Shown: piece by piece, positions 26,956-35,442 of the stretch
Numbering within the stretch: the first letter of the stretch is position 1
Layout of the letters: each line of letters begins with the position of its first letter
Source: Halolactibacillus alkaliphilus
GTDB taxonomy: Bacteria > Bacillota > Bacilli > Bacillales > Amphibacillaceae
Length of the DNA: 64,000 bases
Reading direction: 5' to 3'
NCBI RefSeq assembly: GCF_900115465.1
Contig: NZ_FOWN01000010.1
Location: 1 to 64,000 of the forward strand
Position numbers and translations under genes: made by a program
Notes under the pieces: model-generated
What the model was told of the DNA's origin: nothing
What the model saw: the letters and a program-made list of their open reading frames with translations, nothing else
Databases searched by the model: none

Positions 26956-27933
26956 TTAAAACCAATCGATTTCAGCTGAATACAGATAATCTTTTATGCC
27001 GTCTTTTTCAACAACGAGCGCTCCGTCTTCATGAATACCGATAAATGTACCTGAGAATGTTTGTTTGTTTTTTTTATATGTTAACTCTTCACCTAGTCTA
27101 AAGGCACTTTGTTCCCACTCTTCTTTAAATGTTAAAAAACCTTCCTTTAAAAAAGCTTCGTACAGTGCTTCAAAATTTTTCAGGAAATCTTGAATAAAAT
27201 GCCGTCTTTTAAAATGATCGCCTGTTTCAATCAATAAGGAGGTTACCTTATCTTTAATATCATCTGAAAATTCATCTGGACGATGATTAATGTTAATACC
27301 TACACCAATAACCATATAGTGTATACGGTCCTGTTCCGCTTGCATTTCCGTCAAAATACCAGCAAGCTTCCTACCGTTGATCAAGACATCATTAGGCCAT
27401 TTAATTTGTGGCTGTAGTGTTGTTTTTTGTTTAATCGTTCTGATGAGCGCAATCGCCGTAATTAACGTGAGTTTTTGCGCATGTAACGGGGGTATGTCTG
27501 GTCGTAAAATAAAACTAAACCAACCACCATTTTTATTCTCCGATTGAAAACGGCGCTGTAATCTTCCTCGGCCTTTTAATTGTGAATCAGTCACGATTAA
27601 ATACCCTTCCGGTGCATTTTCTCTTGCTCTCATATGGGCTATATCTTGCGTTGATTCGACTTGTTCATGGTACTCTAATGTTTGACCTAGTACACGGGTA
27701 TCCATGCCCCAAAAAAGGGTGTTTTCACTGACTTTATCCGGCATATCTATTAAGCGATAACCTTTATTCGGTACGGCTTTAAAGTGATAACCGTCTTCTT
27801 CCAGATGTTTCATCTGCTTCCACACAGCCGTTCGTGAAATACCTAATTCATTGGATAGCCACTGGCCAGATACATACGTATGCATATTTTGTGACAATAA
27901 TTGTATTAAACGTTCTCTGTTGGATAGGACCAC
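26956..27933 (-). CDS. birA: Biotin-protein ligase and biotin operon repressor BirA
   Basis: Attaches biotin to carboxylases and, through its N-terminal helix-turn-helix (about residues 1-65), can repress biotin genes. The ligase domain shows Gly-Arg-Gly-Arg near residue 130, where biotinyl-AMP is held, Lys-Trp-Pro-Asn-Asp-Val near 190, and Gly-Ile-Leu-Thr-Glu-Met. The chosen GTG at 27933 (325 residues) has an AAAGGAGTG site and lies inside cca, overlapping it by 28 bases. The open frame extends 30 codons upstream of this, but family alignment does not support that. Confidence 0.92.
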   Translation of the reverse strand: MVLSNRERLIQLLSQNMHTYVSGQWLSNELGISRTAVWKQMKHLEEDGYHFKAVPNKGYRLIDMPDKVSENTLFWGMDTRVLGQTLEYHEQVESTQDIAHMRARENAPEGYLIVTDSQLKGRGRLQRRFQSENKNGGWFSFILRPDIPPLHAQKLTLITAIALIRTIKQKTTLQPQIKWPNDVLINGRKLAGILTEMQAEQDRIHYMVIGVGININHRPDEFSDDIKDKVTSLLIETGDHFKRRHFIQDFLKNFEALYEAFLKEGFLTFKEEWEQSAFRLGEELTYKKNKQTFSGTFIGIHEDGALVVEKDGIKDYLYSAEIDWF

Positions 27934-29099
27934 TTGACCCACTCCTTTAGTTGTTCTTGTTGATTTTTTAACTGTCCGGTAATAATTTTTTTCTCTAATA
28001 ACTCTAGAATGTCCCCAATCCACGGACCACGTTGTCGATGAGGAAACATCATTTGTAAATCACGACCTGATATCGCCATGTCTTGTCGTGATTGAATAGG
28101 CAGTGCTCGTTTAAGCGATTGAAGATAGGTTGTTGAAAATTCATGATGATATAAAGCCATTAACAGCCGATTAAATCGATCTATATGATGATAGTCAAGG
28201 TGATACATTATTTCTTGGAGCATAACTCCTTCTTTAAATGCTTCTAAACAATCGACCAATGATTGACCGATTACCTTTTCTTTGTTTGAAAAACGGTAAA
28301 CATTAGCTAAAGATGTAACATTTAATGCAGAATTTTTCATCGTTAAGTAAACGAACACGTCGACAAGCGCAAAAAATGGTTGACTAACCGACAACTCGGC
28401 TAAAGTTTCATTAAGGTCTTTAAAGATAGGGAGTGTTCGTAACAATTGTATCGTGACGGATTTTTTTATTATCTGGTGAAAATGAGCCCCACTCACACAT
28501 TTATCAAGCTCTATTTTTATTCGTTCCATCGCCACAGTATTAATGAGCGATCGCTGCTTTAACAAAGCCGATGTGGTCTGTTGATCCATAGAAAAACCAA
28601 GTTGAGCACTAAAACGAATCGCTCGCAACATTCTTAGTGGATCCTCATTAAATCGGCGATTCGCTTGACCAACAGAACGAATCATATGTTGTTGAATATC
28701 AGATTGACCATGAAATGGGTCAATCAACTCCCCCTTAGGCGTTAATGCGATTGCATTCATCGTAAAATCGCGCCTTGCTAAGTCTTTGATAATGTCATCA
28801 ACAAAACTTACACTATCCGGGTGTCGATAGTCGCTATATGTCGACTCTTCTCTTAAGGTTGTCACTTCAAATGATTGATGATTATGACGCACAATCACCG
28901 TACCATGCTCTATTCCAACAGGAATGACTTGATCAAATAGTTCAATGACTTCTATCGGCAAGGCACTTGTTGCTATATCAATATCATTAATTGGGCGATG
29001 CATTATATAATCCCTGACTGATCCCCCAACAATAAATGCATGATGCCCTGCTTCTTTAAGTCTTGATAAGATGGGCATTGCCGGTTCAAATACGTCCAT
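27906..29099 (-). CDS. cca: CCA-adding tRNA nucleotidyltransferase
   Basis: Adds or repairs the 3' CCA of tRNAs without a nucleic acid template. It has 397 residues. The N-terminal catalytic palm has Val-Gly-Gly-Ser-Val-Arg-Asp near residue 21, the metal pair Asp-Ile-Asp-Ile-Ala near 38, and Arg-Arg-Asp-Phe-Thr-Met-Asn-Ala near 107. The neck contains Glu-Asp-Pro-Leu-Arg-Met-Leu-Arg-Ala near 151. The C-terminal body and tail bind the tRNA elbow. It overlaps birA by 28 bases. Confidence 0.95.
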   Translation of the reverse strand: MDVFEPAMPILSRLKEAGHHAFIVGGSVRDYIMHRPINDIDIATSALPIEVIELFDQVIPVGIEHGTVIVRHNHQSFEVTTLREESTYSDYRHPDSVSFVDDIIKDLARRDFTMNAIALTPKGELIDPFHGQSDIQQHMIRSVGQANRRFNEDPLRMLRAIRFSAQLGFSMDQQTTSALLKQRSLINTVAMERIKIELDKCVSGAHFHQIIKKSVTIQLLRTLPIFKDLNETLAELSVSQPFFALVDVFVYLTMKNSALNVTSLANVYRFSNKEKVIGQSLVDCLEAFKEGVMLQEIMYHLDYHHIDRFNRLLMALYHHEFSTTYLQSLKRALPIQSRQDMAISGRDLQMMFPHRQRGPWIGDILELLEKKIITGQLKNQQEQLKEWVKWSYPTENV

Positions 29100-29193
29100 A
29101 ATGACAATCCTTTCTCTTTTTTCATTACACTGATTTTAACATACTCATGGAATTTTGAGAATGTAAACAATAAGATTAGTTTTGTTAACAATC

Positions 29194-29238
29194 AAAAACA
29201 CCTTTAATCATGACTTAAGTCACAATTAAAGGTGTTTA
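29194..29238 (-). terminator. Rho-independent terminator after mgsA
   Basis: AACACCTTTAAT and AATTAAAGGTGTT pair with a 15-base loop, and the minus strand continues into TTTTTGATTGTT. It closes the ypjD-dapB-mgsA transcript. Confidence 0.8.
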
Positions 29239-29273
29239 GCTAAACTTGAAATTCCACGACATTACGTTCACAC

Positions 29274-29675
29274 TTAATGATTTTCAATCACATCTCGCCA
29301 CTGAAAAAAACCTGCTTCAAGAGCCCGAATCATCACCTCAGCCCCTGCTAAGTTTGTGACAAGTGGAATTTGATACACATCACACAAACGCATTAATGCA
29401 CTAATATCCGGCTCATGCGGCTGCGCTGTTAGTGGATCTTTAAAGAAAATCACGAGATCCATCTCATTTTCAGAGATTTTTGCGCCTATTTGTTGATCTC
29501 CTCCGAGCGGTCCTGAGTTAAAGCGATAAACATCTAAACCCGTTGCCTCAGTAATACGTGTCCCCGTCGTACCTGTTGCAAACAATTCATGCTGCGCTAA
29601 AATATGTTTATACGACACTGTGAAAGTGATCATTTCTTTTTTCTTCTCATCATGTGCAATTAAAGCGATTTTCAT
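29274..29675 (-). CDS. mgsA: Methylglyoxal synthase
   Basis: Converts dihydroxyacetone phosphate to methylglyoxal and phosphate, an overflow valve of glycolysis. It has 133 residues. Motifs include Ile-Ala-His-Asp near residue 6, Thr-Gly-Thr-Thr-Gly near 38 (phosphate loop) and [12 protein letters not shown] near 53 with catalytic Asp, then Phe-Phe-Lys-Asp-Pro-Leu. It follows dapB by 16 bases, the usual bacillus order. Confidence 0.95.
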   Translation of the reverse strand: MKIALIAHDEKKKEMITFTVSYKHILAQHELFATGTTGTRITEATGLDVYRFNSGPLGGDQQIGAKISENEMDLVIFFKDPLTAQPHEPDISALMRLCDVYQIPLVTNLAGAEVMIRALEAGFFQWRDVIENH

Positions 29676-29691
29676 TTTTCTACCTCCTCTA

Positions 29692-30495
29692 TTAATCCAT
29701 CATTAAGTGTTCAAGACCATAGACTAAATCTGTTAGTTTTACAACTTTGTCAATGGCGAACTTGATTCCTGACATAAATGATTCTCGATGGAATGAATCG
29801 TGCTTTAACGTAAAATTCTCTCCAGGTCCACCAAAGATAACTTCTTGATGGGCAACAAGACCTGGTAACCTTACACTATGAATACGCATACCATCAAAAT
29901 CAGCTCCACGCGCGCCATCAATCGTTTCATGTTCTTCTGGATGACCTTGTGATTTTTGTTTACGTGTTTCTTGGATAAGTTCAGCTGTTTTTACTGCCGT
30001 ACCCGAAGGTGCATCAAGTTTTTGATCGTGATGCTTTTCAATGATTTCAACATCTGGGAAATATTTTGCTGCGGTCTTAGCGAATTGCATCATTAAAACA
30101 GCCCCCATAGCAAAGTTAGGAGCAATCACGGCACCAATTTGTCTTTCTTTACTAATAGCTGTTAATTCTGCAAGTTCCTCTGAAGTAAATCCAGTCGTTC
30201 CTACAACAGGGCGAACATCATGTAAAAGAGCCGCTTTTGTATGTTTAAAACCAACCTTAGGTGAGGTTAAATCAATCAGTACATCGGCATTCACTGCCTC
30301 CAAACATGTATTGATATCATTGTAAAACAATGCATCAAAATCTGGTAATCCTTCTACTTCTTTAACTTGCATCCCCGTGTGTTGTAAATCAACACAACCT
30401 ACGAGCTCAAGGTCATTATGTTTTTTTATCATACGCAATGCTTCACTGCCCATTTTACCACTTGCCCCTGCTACTACTACTTTAATCGTTTTCAT
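29692..30495 (-). CDS. dapB: 4-hydroxy-tetrahydrodipicolinate reductase
   Basis: NAD(P)H-dependent step in lysine and diaminopimelate synthesis, which also supplies the precursor of spore dipicolinate. It has 267 residues. The N-terminal dinucleotide loop is Gly-Ala-Ser-Gly-Lys-Met-Gly near residue 10. Catalytic His-His and Lys appear in Glu-Lys-His-His-Asp-Gln-Lys-x-Asp-Ala-Pro-Ser-Gly-Thr near 154-167. The start overlaps ypjD by 14 bases. No lysine riboswitch is visible upstream of ypjD. Confidence 0.95.
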   Translation of the reverse strand: MKTIKVVVAGASGKMGSEALRMIKKHNDLELVGCVDLQHTGMQVKEVEGLPDFDALFYNDINTCLEAVNADVLIDLTSPKVGFKHTKAALLHDVRPVVGTTGFTSEELAELTAISKERQIGAVIAPNFAMGAVLMMQFAKTAAKYFPDVEIIEKHHDQKLDAPSGTAVKTAELIQETRKQKSQGHPEEHETIDGARGADFDGMRIHSVRLPGLVAHQEVIFGGPGENFTLKHDSFHRESFMSGIKFAIDKVVKLTDLVYGLEHLMMD

Positions 30496-30847
30496 CTATC
30501 TCCACTCCCTCTTTTTTGGTAAAGCGATCTTTATCACGCGTTTCTATTTTCGTCATCGCGGCATCAAATGCGACAGCCACATCAATATCTAAACTATTTG
30601 CAAAGGAGAGTAACACAAAAAAAAGATCCCCAAGTTCATTTTCTATTGTGTTAGGCTCTTCCGAGGCTTTCTTTTTCTTTTGACCATAGACATGATTAAC
30701 CTCTCTAGCCAACTCACCCAACTCTTCAGTAAAGCGGAGCATCATTCCTTCTGGACTAAAATAACCTTCTTTAAATTGACTAATAAATTGATCAACACGT
30801 TTTTGCATCTGTGACGTATCATATTTATCCTGACTTGTATGTATCAT
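30482..30847 (-). CDS. ypjD: MazG-like nucleotide pyrophosphohydrolase YpjD
   Basis: A 121-residue MazG-fold protein, expected to hydrolyse a nucleoside triphosphate to monophosphate and pyrophosphate. The metal-binding Glu pattern is Glu-Glu-Leu-Gly-Glu-Leu-Ala-Arg-Glu near residue 41 and Glu-x-x-Leu-Gly-Asp-Leu-Phe-Phe near 70. The shared Phe-Lys-Glu-Gly-Tyr-Phe-Ser-Pro motif marks the YpjD subgroup. It heads ypjD-dapB-mgsA with an AGGAGG site. The preferred substrate cannot be told from sequence. Confidence 0.88.
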   Translation of the reverse strand: MIHTSQDKYDTSQMQKRVDQFISQFKEGYFSPEGMMLRFTEELGELAREVNHVYGQKKKKASEEPNTIENELGDLFFVLLSFANSLDIDVAVAFDAAMTKIETRDKDRFTKKEGVEIDEND

Positions 30848-30924
30848 AAGAACGTTCCTCCTTTACTAGGCTGGTTGTTTTTTCAGAAAACAGCAAATTT
30901 AATGACAAAGCTAACATCATTGTA

Positions 30925-30964
30925 CAAAAAAAATCAGCTGTTTTCAACGAAGAAGACAGCTGAC
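30925..30964 (-). terminator. Rho-independent terminator after ypjA
   Basis: TCAGCTGT / ACAGCTGA stem followed by eight T on the minus strand, just past the ypjA stop codon. Confidence 0.85.
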
Positions 30965-30969
30965 GGGTA

Positions 30970-31587
30970 TTATTTTTGATTAATAAACGTGTTTAATTGC
31001 TTATTTTTCCAATGATTAGACAAATAATATACTAAACCCACACTTATTAAACTTAACCAAAAAGTGAAATAGGCTATTTGTGGCATGAAGTCACTTAATG
31101 AACGATATGACGGCATCATGCCGTATACATAATCGATAAAGTCATTGTGAAGTGTCCAAATAAGAACAATCACAACATGTTTAGCTGTAAATCGGTAAAA
31201 TGGAAGGTACAATATACCTTGGACAGCCATTGCCGCATGTGAAAAAATCAACATGTAACCCGCAGCAGAAAGCGTACCAGTTGAAATAAGCATCAACAGA
31301 TTCATCACAACTGCCCATACACCATATTTAAGTAACGTAATAGCGGCTAAGGCTTCAATAACCGGCCATGACCGATTGAGGAGTAGCGCTACTAAAAATA
31401 ATGTAAAAAACAAACTTGCCGTTGGAGAATCAGGTACAAATAGTAAAAAACGTAACGGCGTTTGCCGAAGTTGAGGTAAATACCATATATAACCATAAAT
31501 TGTGCCTACTACATTAATAATCAAAAGCAACCATATAAAGGCACGATGTTTTAATAACGTATATAAATAAATCATCTCTGGCCTCAT
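30970..31587 (-). CDS. ypjA: YpjA-family (DUF1405) integral membrane protein
   Basis: A 205-residue membrane protein with about six hydrophobic segments, the first at residues 15-36 and the last at 170-190. Motifs such as Tyr-Gly-Tyr-x-Trp-Tyr near 31, Phe-Val-Pro-Asp-Ser-Pro-Thr-Ala near 50 and Lys-Tyr-Gly-Val-Trp-Ala near 88 fit the DUF1405 family. Function unknown. It overlaps ypiB by four bases. In B. subtilis, qcrABC and ypiF lie between these two, so the junction here marks the loss of those genes. Confidence 0.85.
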   Translation of the reverse strand: MRPEMIYLYTLLKHRAFIWLLLIINVVGTIYGYIWYLPQLRQTPLRFLLFVPDSPTASLFFTLFLVALLLNRSWPVIEALAAITLLKYGVWAVVMNLLMLISTGTLSAAGYMLIFSHAAMAVQGILYLPFYRFTAKHVVIVLIWTLHNDFIDYVYGMMPSYRSLSDFMPQIAYFTFWLSLISVGLVYYLSNHWKNKQLNTFINQK

Positions 31588-32165
31588 TTCTTTTTCATTG
31601 GCTGCACATGTGGCAGTGTCATCGCCTTTTCAGTTAAATAGCGTTGTAGCTGCAATGACAACACATTAAATTGCGCGTGATCACCTTCATCTAAACAGCG
31701 ATCAATTTCTTTTCTAAGCCACGCTTCATAACCAACCTCTAATGTCGTGTCTAATAAGTCCTCAATCGTTCGTCGATCTTGTTCCTGAACATAGTAATCA
31801 TCTGGAATAAACGGATTGTCTTCTAAGACACGATGATAATCTAAACTACGTTTCACACCATCAAAACTTAATTCGATGTAGAGTGGTTCGCCTTTATTTA
31901 GACGCACATCATGAAAAGCTTTATCAACATCCGCTGTAACAAGTTGATTATTGTAAAATTTAAAGCCCGGCTTTTTTGCCCCTTCAGCTGATATTAACCA
32001 GCCTCGTTTTGCATACTGTACATCGTAGACAAAATGAACCGATTCGAGTAAGTCATCTTCTCTCATTACATAATGTAGGAGATACACAACTTCTCTTTGC
32101 TTCACTTTATACCTATTCAAAAACCAATGCAGACATGATTTTTTACTATCAATAGAAATGGTCAT
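31584..32165 (-). CDS. ypiB: YpiB-family (UPF0302) protein
   Basis: A 193-residue cytoplasmic protein of unknown function. It has the family start with Trp-Phe-Leu-Asn-Arg-Tyr, the central Lys-Ala-Phe-His-Asp-Val-Arg-Leu-Asn-Lys motif and Leu-Glu-Asp-Asn-Pro-Phe-Ile-Pro. The C-terminal part carries the IDEAL-like segment, a short helix with an Ile-Asp-x-x-Leu-Asp pattern. In B. subtilis ypiB lies beside the qcr genes; here it is joined directly to ypjA. It follows the TPR gene by 62 bases. Confidence 0.88.
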   Translation of the reverse strand: MTISIDSKKSCLHWFLNRYKVKQREVVYLLHYVMREDDLLESVHFVYDVQYAKRGWLISAEGAKKPGFKFYNNQLVTADVDKAFHDVRLNKGEPLYIELSFDGVKRSLDYHRVLEDNPFIPDDYYVQEQDRRTIEDLLDTTLEVGYEAWLRKEIDRCLDEGDHAQFNVLSLQLQRYLTEKAMTLPHVQPMKKK

Positions 32166-32227
32166 TTTTTCACCCTCTTAATTTTGAACATCTAAACCCA
32201 TGATGTGCTGTTGTGTTTCGATTGAGA

Positions 32228-33493
32228 TCATGAAGGTTCTCCACTATCTCCTAAGCGCTCAAGATAATTTTCAATTTCATAATCGGTGACATCAAGCGAT
32301 AAATAGCGCTGAAACACTTCTTTAGCTTCTTGATGTTTACCCTCTTCTACCAAGAAATAACCATATGCTTTTAAAAAGTCTACGTCATCTTTAAATTCAT
32401 CATATGCTTGATTGTAATAGAGGTATGCTTCTGAGTAATTTTCTACTGCGTCGCATGCTTTTGCTAACTCCCATAAATAGTAGCCATCTTCTTCACCTTG
32501 GTCTAGTATATGCGTTAACAGATCAATAATCGCCTCATCATCTCCATCTTCACGGTAATTTTCTACTAGGAATAAGACCGCTTCTTTATATCCAACATCT
32601 ACGGCAACAGCTTCACGGGCGTATTGATAACTATTTTCACGTTCACCATTTCTTCTAGCAAGACCCGCAACGGTTAACAAGAGTTCTTTATTGAGCGGTA
32701 AGAAATCTAAGCCTCGTTTACTTATGGAGTAGGCTTCTTTAATTAACCCTTCCTCTTCGTATACGTCGGCTAAGGGCATATAAACAGAAGGATATTCAGG
32801 TTCTAGGTCAATGAGTGACTCCCATGCTTTAATCGCAATGTCATTTCGATGCGCTTGTCTGGCTACAAAACCATATTGGAAGAGAGTTTCTTCATCTTCG
32901 TGTTCAAATTGCGTAAAATGTTCAAGTGCTGATTCAAATTCACCAATTTGAGCGTAACTTTCTGCTAATCGGTGATCAATGTTAACTTCAGCCATCTGAT
33001 CTTTTGTTTGCTTGACTTTCAAATAGTGTGGAATCGCGCGTTGGTATTCACCATTTGAAAAAGATAATTCAGCCCGCGCAAAGTCAATCAATATTTCATT
33101 GGGTGCCAGCTGCTTGGCAGTGACTAATTTATGATCGGCAACTTCAAATAAGCCTTGTGTTTGGTAAAGATCGGCTTGGGTCAATAAACTTTCTAAATAG
33201 TGTGGGTCATGTGAATCAATTTGATTGAGTAACGTCAAGGCAGCCTCATCATCCTCTAAATCAATGTATATTTCACTTAAGACTAACTTAAGCTCCGTCT
33301 CATCTGGGTAGTGTGTATAAAGCCGTTCTAAAATCTCTTTAGCCTCTGGTAGTAGACCTAACTGTATATATAAATCACTGATAACAAATTGTTCATCATC
33401 ATTTGCTCCTGGTAAAAACTCCTTTAGTACCGTTAATGCCTCTTCGGTTTGTTCTTGTTCAATTAATTGAATAGCATGATAAATTTCTTCCAT
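32228..33493 (-). CDS. ypiA: Tetratricopeptide-repeat protein, YpiA-like
   Basis: A 421-residue protein made almost entirely of about eleven TPR units, strongly acidic, with no signal peptide. It probably acts as a cytoplasmic adaptor, but no partner is known. It matches YpiA in length, composition and position between aroA and ypiB. A GTG at 33496 and the ATG at 33493 both lie within reach of the AGAAGGGA ribosome site; the ATG is given. A tnpB relic lies between it and aroA. Confidence 0.85.
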   Translation of the reverse strand: MEEIYHAIQLIEQEQTEEALTVLKEFLPGANDDEQFVISDLYIQLGLLPEAKEILERLYTHYPDETELKLVLSEIYIDLEDDEAALTLLNQIDSHDPHYLESLLTQADLYQTQGLFEVADHKLVTAKQLAPNEILIDFARAELSFSNGEYQRAIPHYLKVKQTKDQMAEVNIDHRLAESYAQIGEFESALEHFTQFEHEDEETLFQYGFVARQAHRNDIAIKAWESLIDLEPEYPSVYMPLADVYEEEGLIKEAYSISKRGLDFLPLNKELLLTVAGLARRNGERENSYQYAREAVAVDVGYKEAVLFLVENYREDGDDEAIIDLLTHILDQGEEDGYYLWELAKACDAVENYSEAYLYYNQAYDEFKDDVDFLKAYGYFLVEEGKHQEAKEVFQRYLSLDVTDYEIENYLERLGDSGEPS

Positions 33494-33539
33494 CACATAA
33501 CGTCCCTTCTTTTTACCTTGTATTAAAACTCTAAAAATG

Positions 33540-33649
33540 ATGCCCCCTTTGCGAACGACCCACCACTTAGGTTCTTGGGAGGTAGCTGCTTTTACTAGCC
33601 ACCTATATTGACCAAGCTAACCCTCTTGTTCCAAGAGTTTAAATTTTTT
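33540..33649 (-). mobile_element. Right end of the decayed IS200/IS605-type element
   Basis: This follows the tnpB relic on the minus strand. It includes a region able to fold (ACCTCCCAAGAACC, then AAGTGGTGGGT at 33558-33568). The last 11-mer is identical to that at 8174-8184. This is where the right end and guide-RNA scaffold of a tnpB element are expected. It also separates the TPR gene from its likely ancestral aro-operon neighbour. Confidence 0.55.
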
Positions 33650-34060
33650 TCAGGCACTTGCTAATAAGCGAATACCTTCTTTTTTGATATTGCGTGCTGA
33701 ATTATGGTCCCTATCTCCAACATAACCGCATGAACAGGTGTATGTTCTAACACGCATTGGCATAGGTTTGATATTGCCACAAGTCGAACACATCTGAGTA
33801 GAAGGAAACCATTTATCAATTTTTTTCAGTTGTTTTCCTTGTTCTTTTAGTTTGTACGCTAAGAAAGAAGTAAACATTCCCCACCCATTATCATGAACGC
33901 TTTTACCAAACTTTAAGGCTTGCGACATCCCTTTCATATCTAAGTCCTCGATGATGATGGCATCATGCGTCGTCACCAATTCTTTTGATTTGTGGTGAAG
34001 AAAGTCTTACGTTGATTGACCACTTTCTCTTGAATTTTGGCTAATCGAATAGTCTTATCA
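33650..34060 (-). pseudogene. tnpB: TnpB (IS200/IS605 RNA-guided nuclease) remnant, 5'-truncated and frameshifted
   Basis: Only the C-terminal third remains. From 33979 downwards an open frame encodes the Ile-Ile-Glu-Asp-Leu motif with the second RuvC acid, the zinc finger Cys-Ser-Thr-Cys ... Cys-Ser-Cys, and the third acid in Asp-Arg-Asp-His-Asn-Ser-Ala-Arg-Asn. Just upstream (about 34003-34060) homology continues in another frame (Ile-Arg-Leu-Ala-Lys-Ile-Gln-Glu-Lys-Val-Val-Asn-Gln-Arg-Lys). A one-base deletion near 34003-34008 breaks what should read Arg-Lys-Asp-Phe-Leu-His. The first RuvC acid and all the N-terminus are missing, so it cannot be active. No tnpA is present. Confidence 0.85.
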
Positions 34061-34084
34061 TACAAAAAAAACAGCTGAACTTCA

Positions 34085-34124
34085 ATAAAAACACCAAGCG
34101 ATTCCAAAGAAGCGCTTGGTGTAA
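34085..34124 (-). terminator. Rho-independent terminator after aroA
   Basis: ACACCAAGCG / CGCTTGGTGT stem with 12-base loop, followed by TTTTTATT on the minus strand. It ends the aroC-aroB-aroH-hisC-tyrA-aroA transcript and lies before the tnpB relic. Confidence 0.88.
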
Positions 34125-34137
34125 ATAAATGAGGGCT

Positions 34138-35430
34138 TTATATGTGTATTAATGCCTCTAAATGTTCAAAGAATGTCGGATAAGACACATTAATCGCCTC
34201 TTTATCCGTCAAAGTTGTTTCTCCTGTTGCGATGAGTGAAGCAATCGCAATCATCATGCCGATACGATGATCACCAAAAGAGTCCACCTTGGCACCTGTA
34301 AGTGTTTGATCACCTTCAATAATCATGCCATCTGGTGTCGGTTTAAGTTGACAACCAAATTGACGCAAAGTAGCTACCACACTCTCAATACGGTCTGTTT
34401 CTTTAAAACGTAATTCTTCAGCGTCTTTTATGATTGTTTGTCCATTTGCTTTCGTCGCAAGTAAAGCAAGAATCGGAATTTCATCAATCATTCGTGGAAT
34501 AATATCGCCCTCAATGACAGCACCGGTTAGTTCTTGATAACTTACCGTGACATCACCAATAACCTCCCCGCCAATGTGTTTCGTTTCTTTTATGTCTAAC
34601 TTAGCACCCATCAGTTTAACCGCATCTAATATACCTGTACGCGTAGGATTTAATCCAACGTCCTTTAGCGTTACACAGCTACCCGGTACAAGGAGAGCCG
34701 CAACAATAAAGAACGCCGCTGAAGAAATGTCGCGCGGCACTTGAATCTTTGTCCCCGTTAAATGTTGCCTTCCCTCAATACTAACAGCTAAGCCATCTAC
34801 TTTAACATCCGCACCGAAAGCTTTAAACATATTCTCCGTATGGTCACGTGTCTTTGTGGATTCAATCACAGTTGTAGTCCCTTCCGCAAGTAAACCACCA
34901 AGCAATACACCTGACTTTACTTGAGCACTTTTTACTTCAGGTGTAAAAGTGATCGCAGAGAGTTGCTGGCCACGAATTGCCAGTGGTAAAAACTTCCCTT
35001 TTTCACGCCCGTCAATTTTCGCCCCCATCTCTCGTAGAGGAATTGCCACACGGTCCATCGGACGTTGAGTCAATGAATCATCTCCGTAGAGAGTTGTATG
35101 AAATGGCAGACCACTTAATACGCCTAAAATAAGACGCGCTGTTGTGCCTGAGTTTCCTAAATCAATCGGTTGCAAAGGTTCTTTAAATGACTGGTACCCC
35201 TCGCTGTCTATAATCACCTGTTCTCCGGATTGGGTGATTCTCACACCCATCGATTCAAATGCTGCAATTGTCGTCAAGCAATCGTCACCCGTAAGGAAAT
35301 TTTTGATTTCTGTTCTCCCTTTAGCAAGCGCGCCAAAAAAAACAGCACGGTGAGAAATCGATTTGTCTCCTGGAACAAAACATTCACCTGACAATGGGTG
35401 ATTTGTTTTATTTAACGTCATGTCACTCAA
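34138..35430 (-). CDS. aroA: 3-phosphoshikimate 1-carboxyvinyltransferase (EPSP synthase)
   Basis: Adds enolpyruvate from PEP to shikimate 3-phosphate. It has 430 residues. Key motifs are Gly-Asp-Lys-Ser-Ile-Ser-His-Arg near residue 18, Leu-Gly-Asn-Ser-Gly-Thr-Thr-Ala-Arg near 92, Gln-Arg-Pro-Met near 125 and Arg-Phe-Lys-Glu-Thr-Asp-Arg near 342. Gly-Asn-Ser-Gly-Thr-Thr without Ala after the first Gly is characteristic of class II enzymes. The TTG at 35430, six bases after AAGGAGGG, is the best start; the ATG at 35421 is too far from that site. The last gene of the aro operon (called aroE in older B. subtilis usage). Confidence 0.95.
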   Translation of the reverse strand: MSDMTLNKTNHPLSGECFVPGDKSISHRAVFFGALAKGRTEIKNFLTGDDCLTTIAAFESMGVRITQSGEQVIIDSEGYQSFKEPLQPIDLGNSGTTARLILGVLSGLPFHTTLYGDDSLTQRPMDRVAIPLREMGAKIDGREKGKFLPLAIRGQQLSAITFTPEVKSAQVKSGVLLGGLLAEGTTTVIESTKTRDHTENMFKAFGADVKVDGLAVSIEGRQHLTGTKIQVPRDISSAAFFIVAALLVPGSCVTLKDVGLNPTRTGILDAVKLMGAKLDIKETKHIGGEVIGDVTVSYQELTGAVIEGDIIPRMIDEIPILALLATKANGQTIIKDAEELRFKETDRIESVVATLRQFGCQLKPTPDGMIIEGDQTLTGAKVDSFGDHRIGMMIAIASLIATGETTLTDKEAINVSYPTFFEHLEALIHI

Positions 35431-35442
35431 ACTTAGCCCTCC

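Noticed and set aside
30848-30924. Lysine riboswitch in front of ypjD-dapB
   Set aside because: The gap is too short and shows none of the lysine aptamer blocks.
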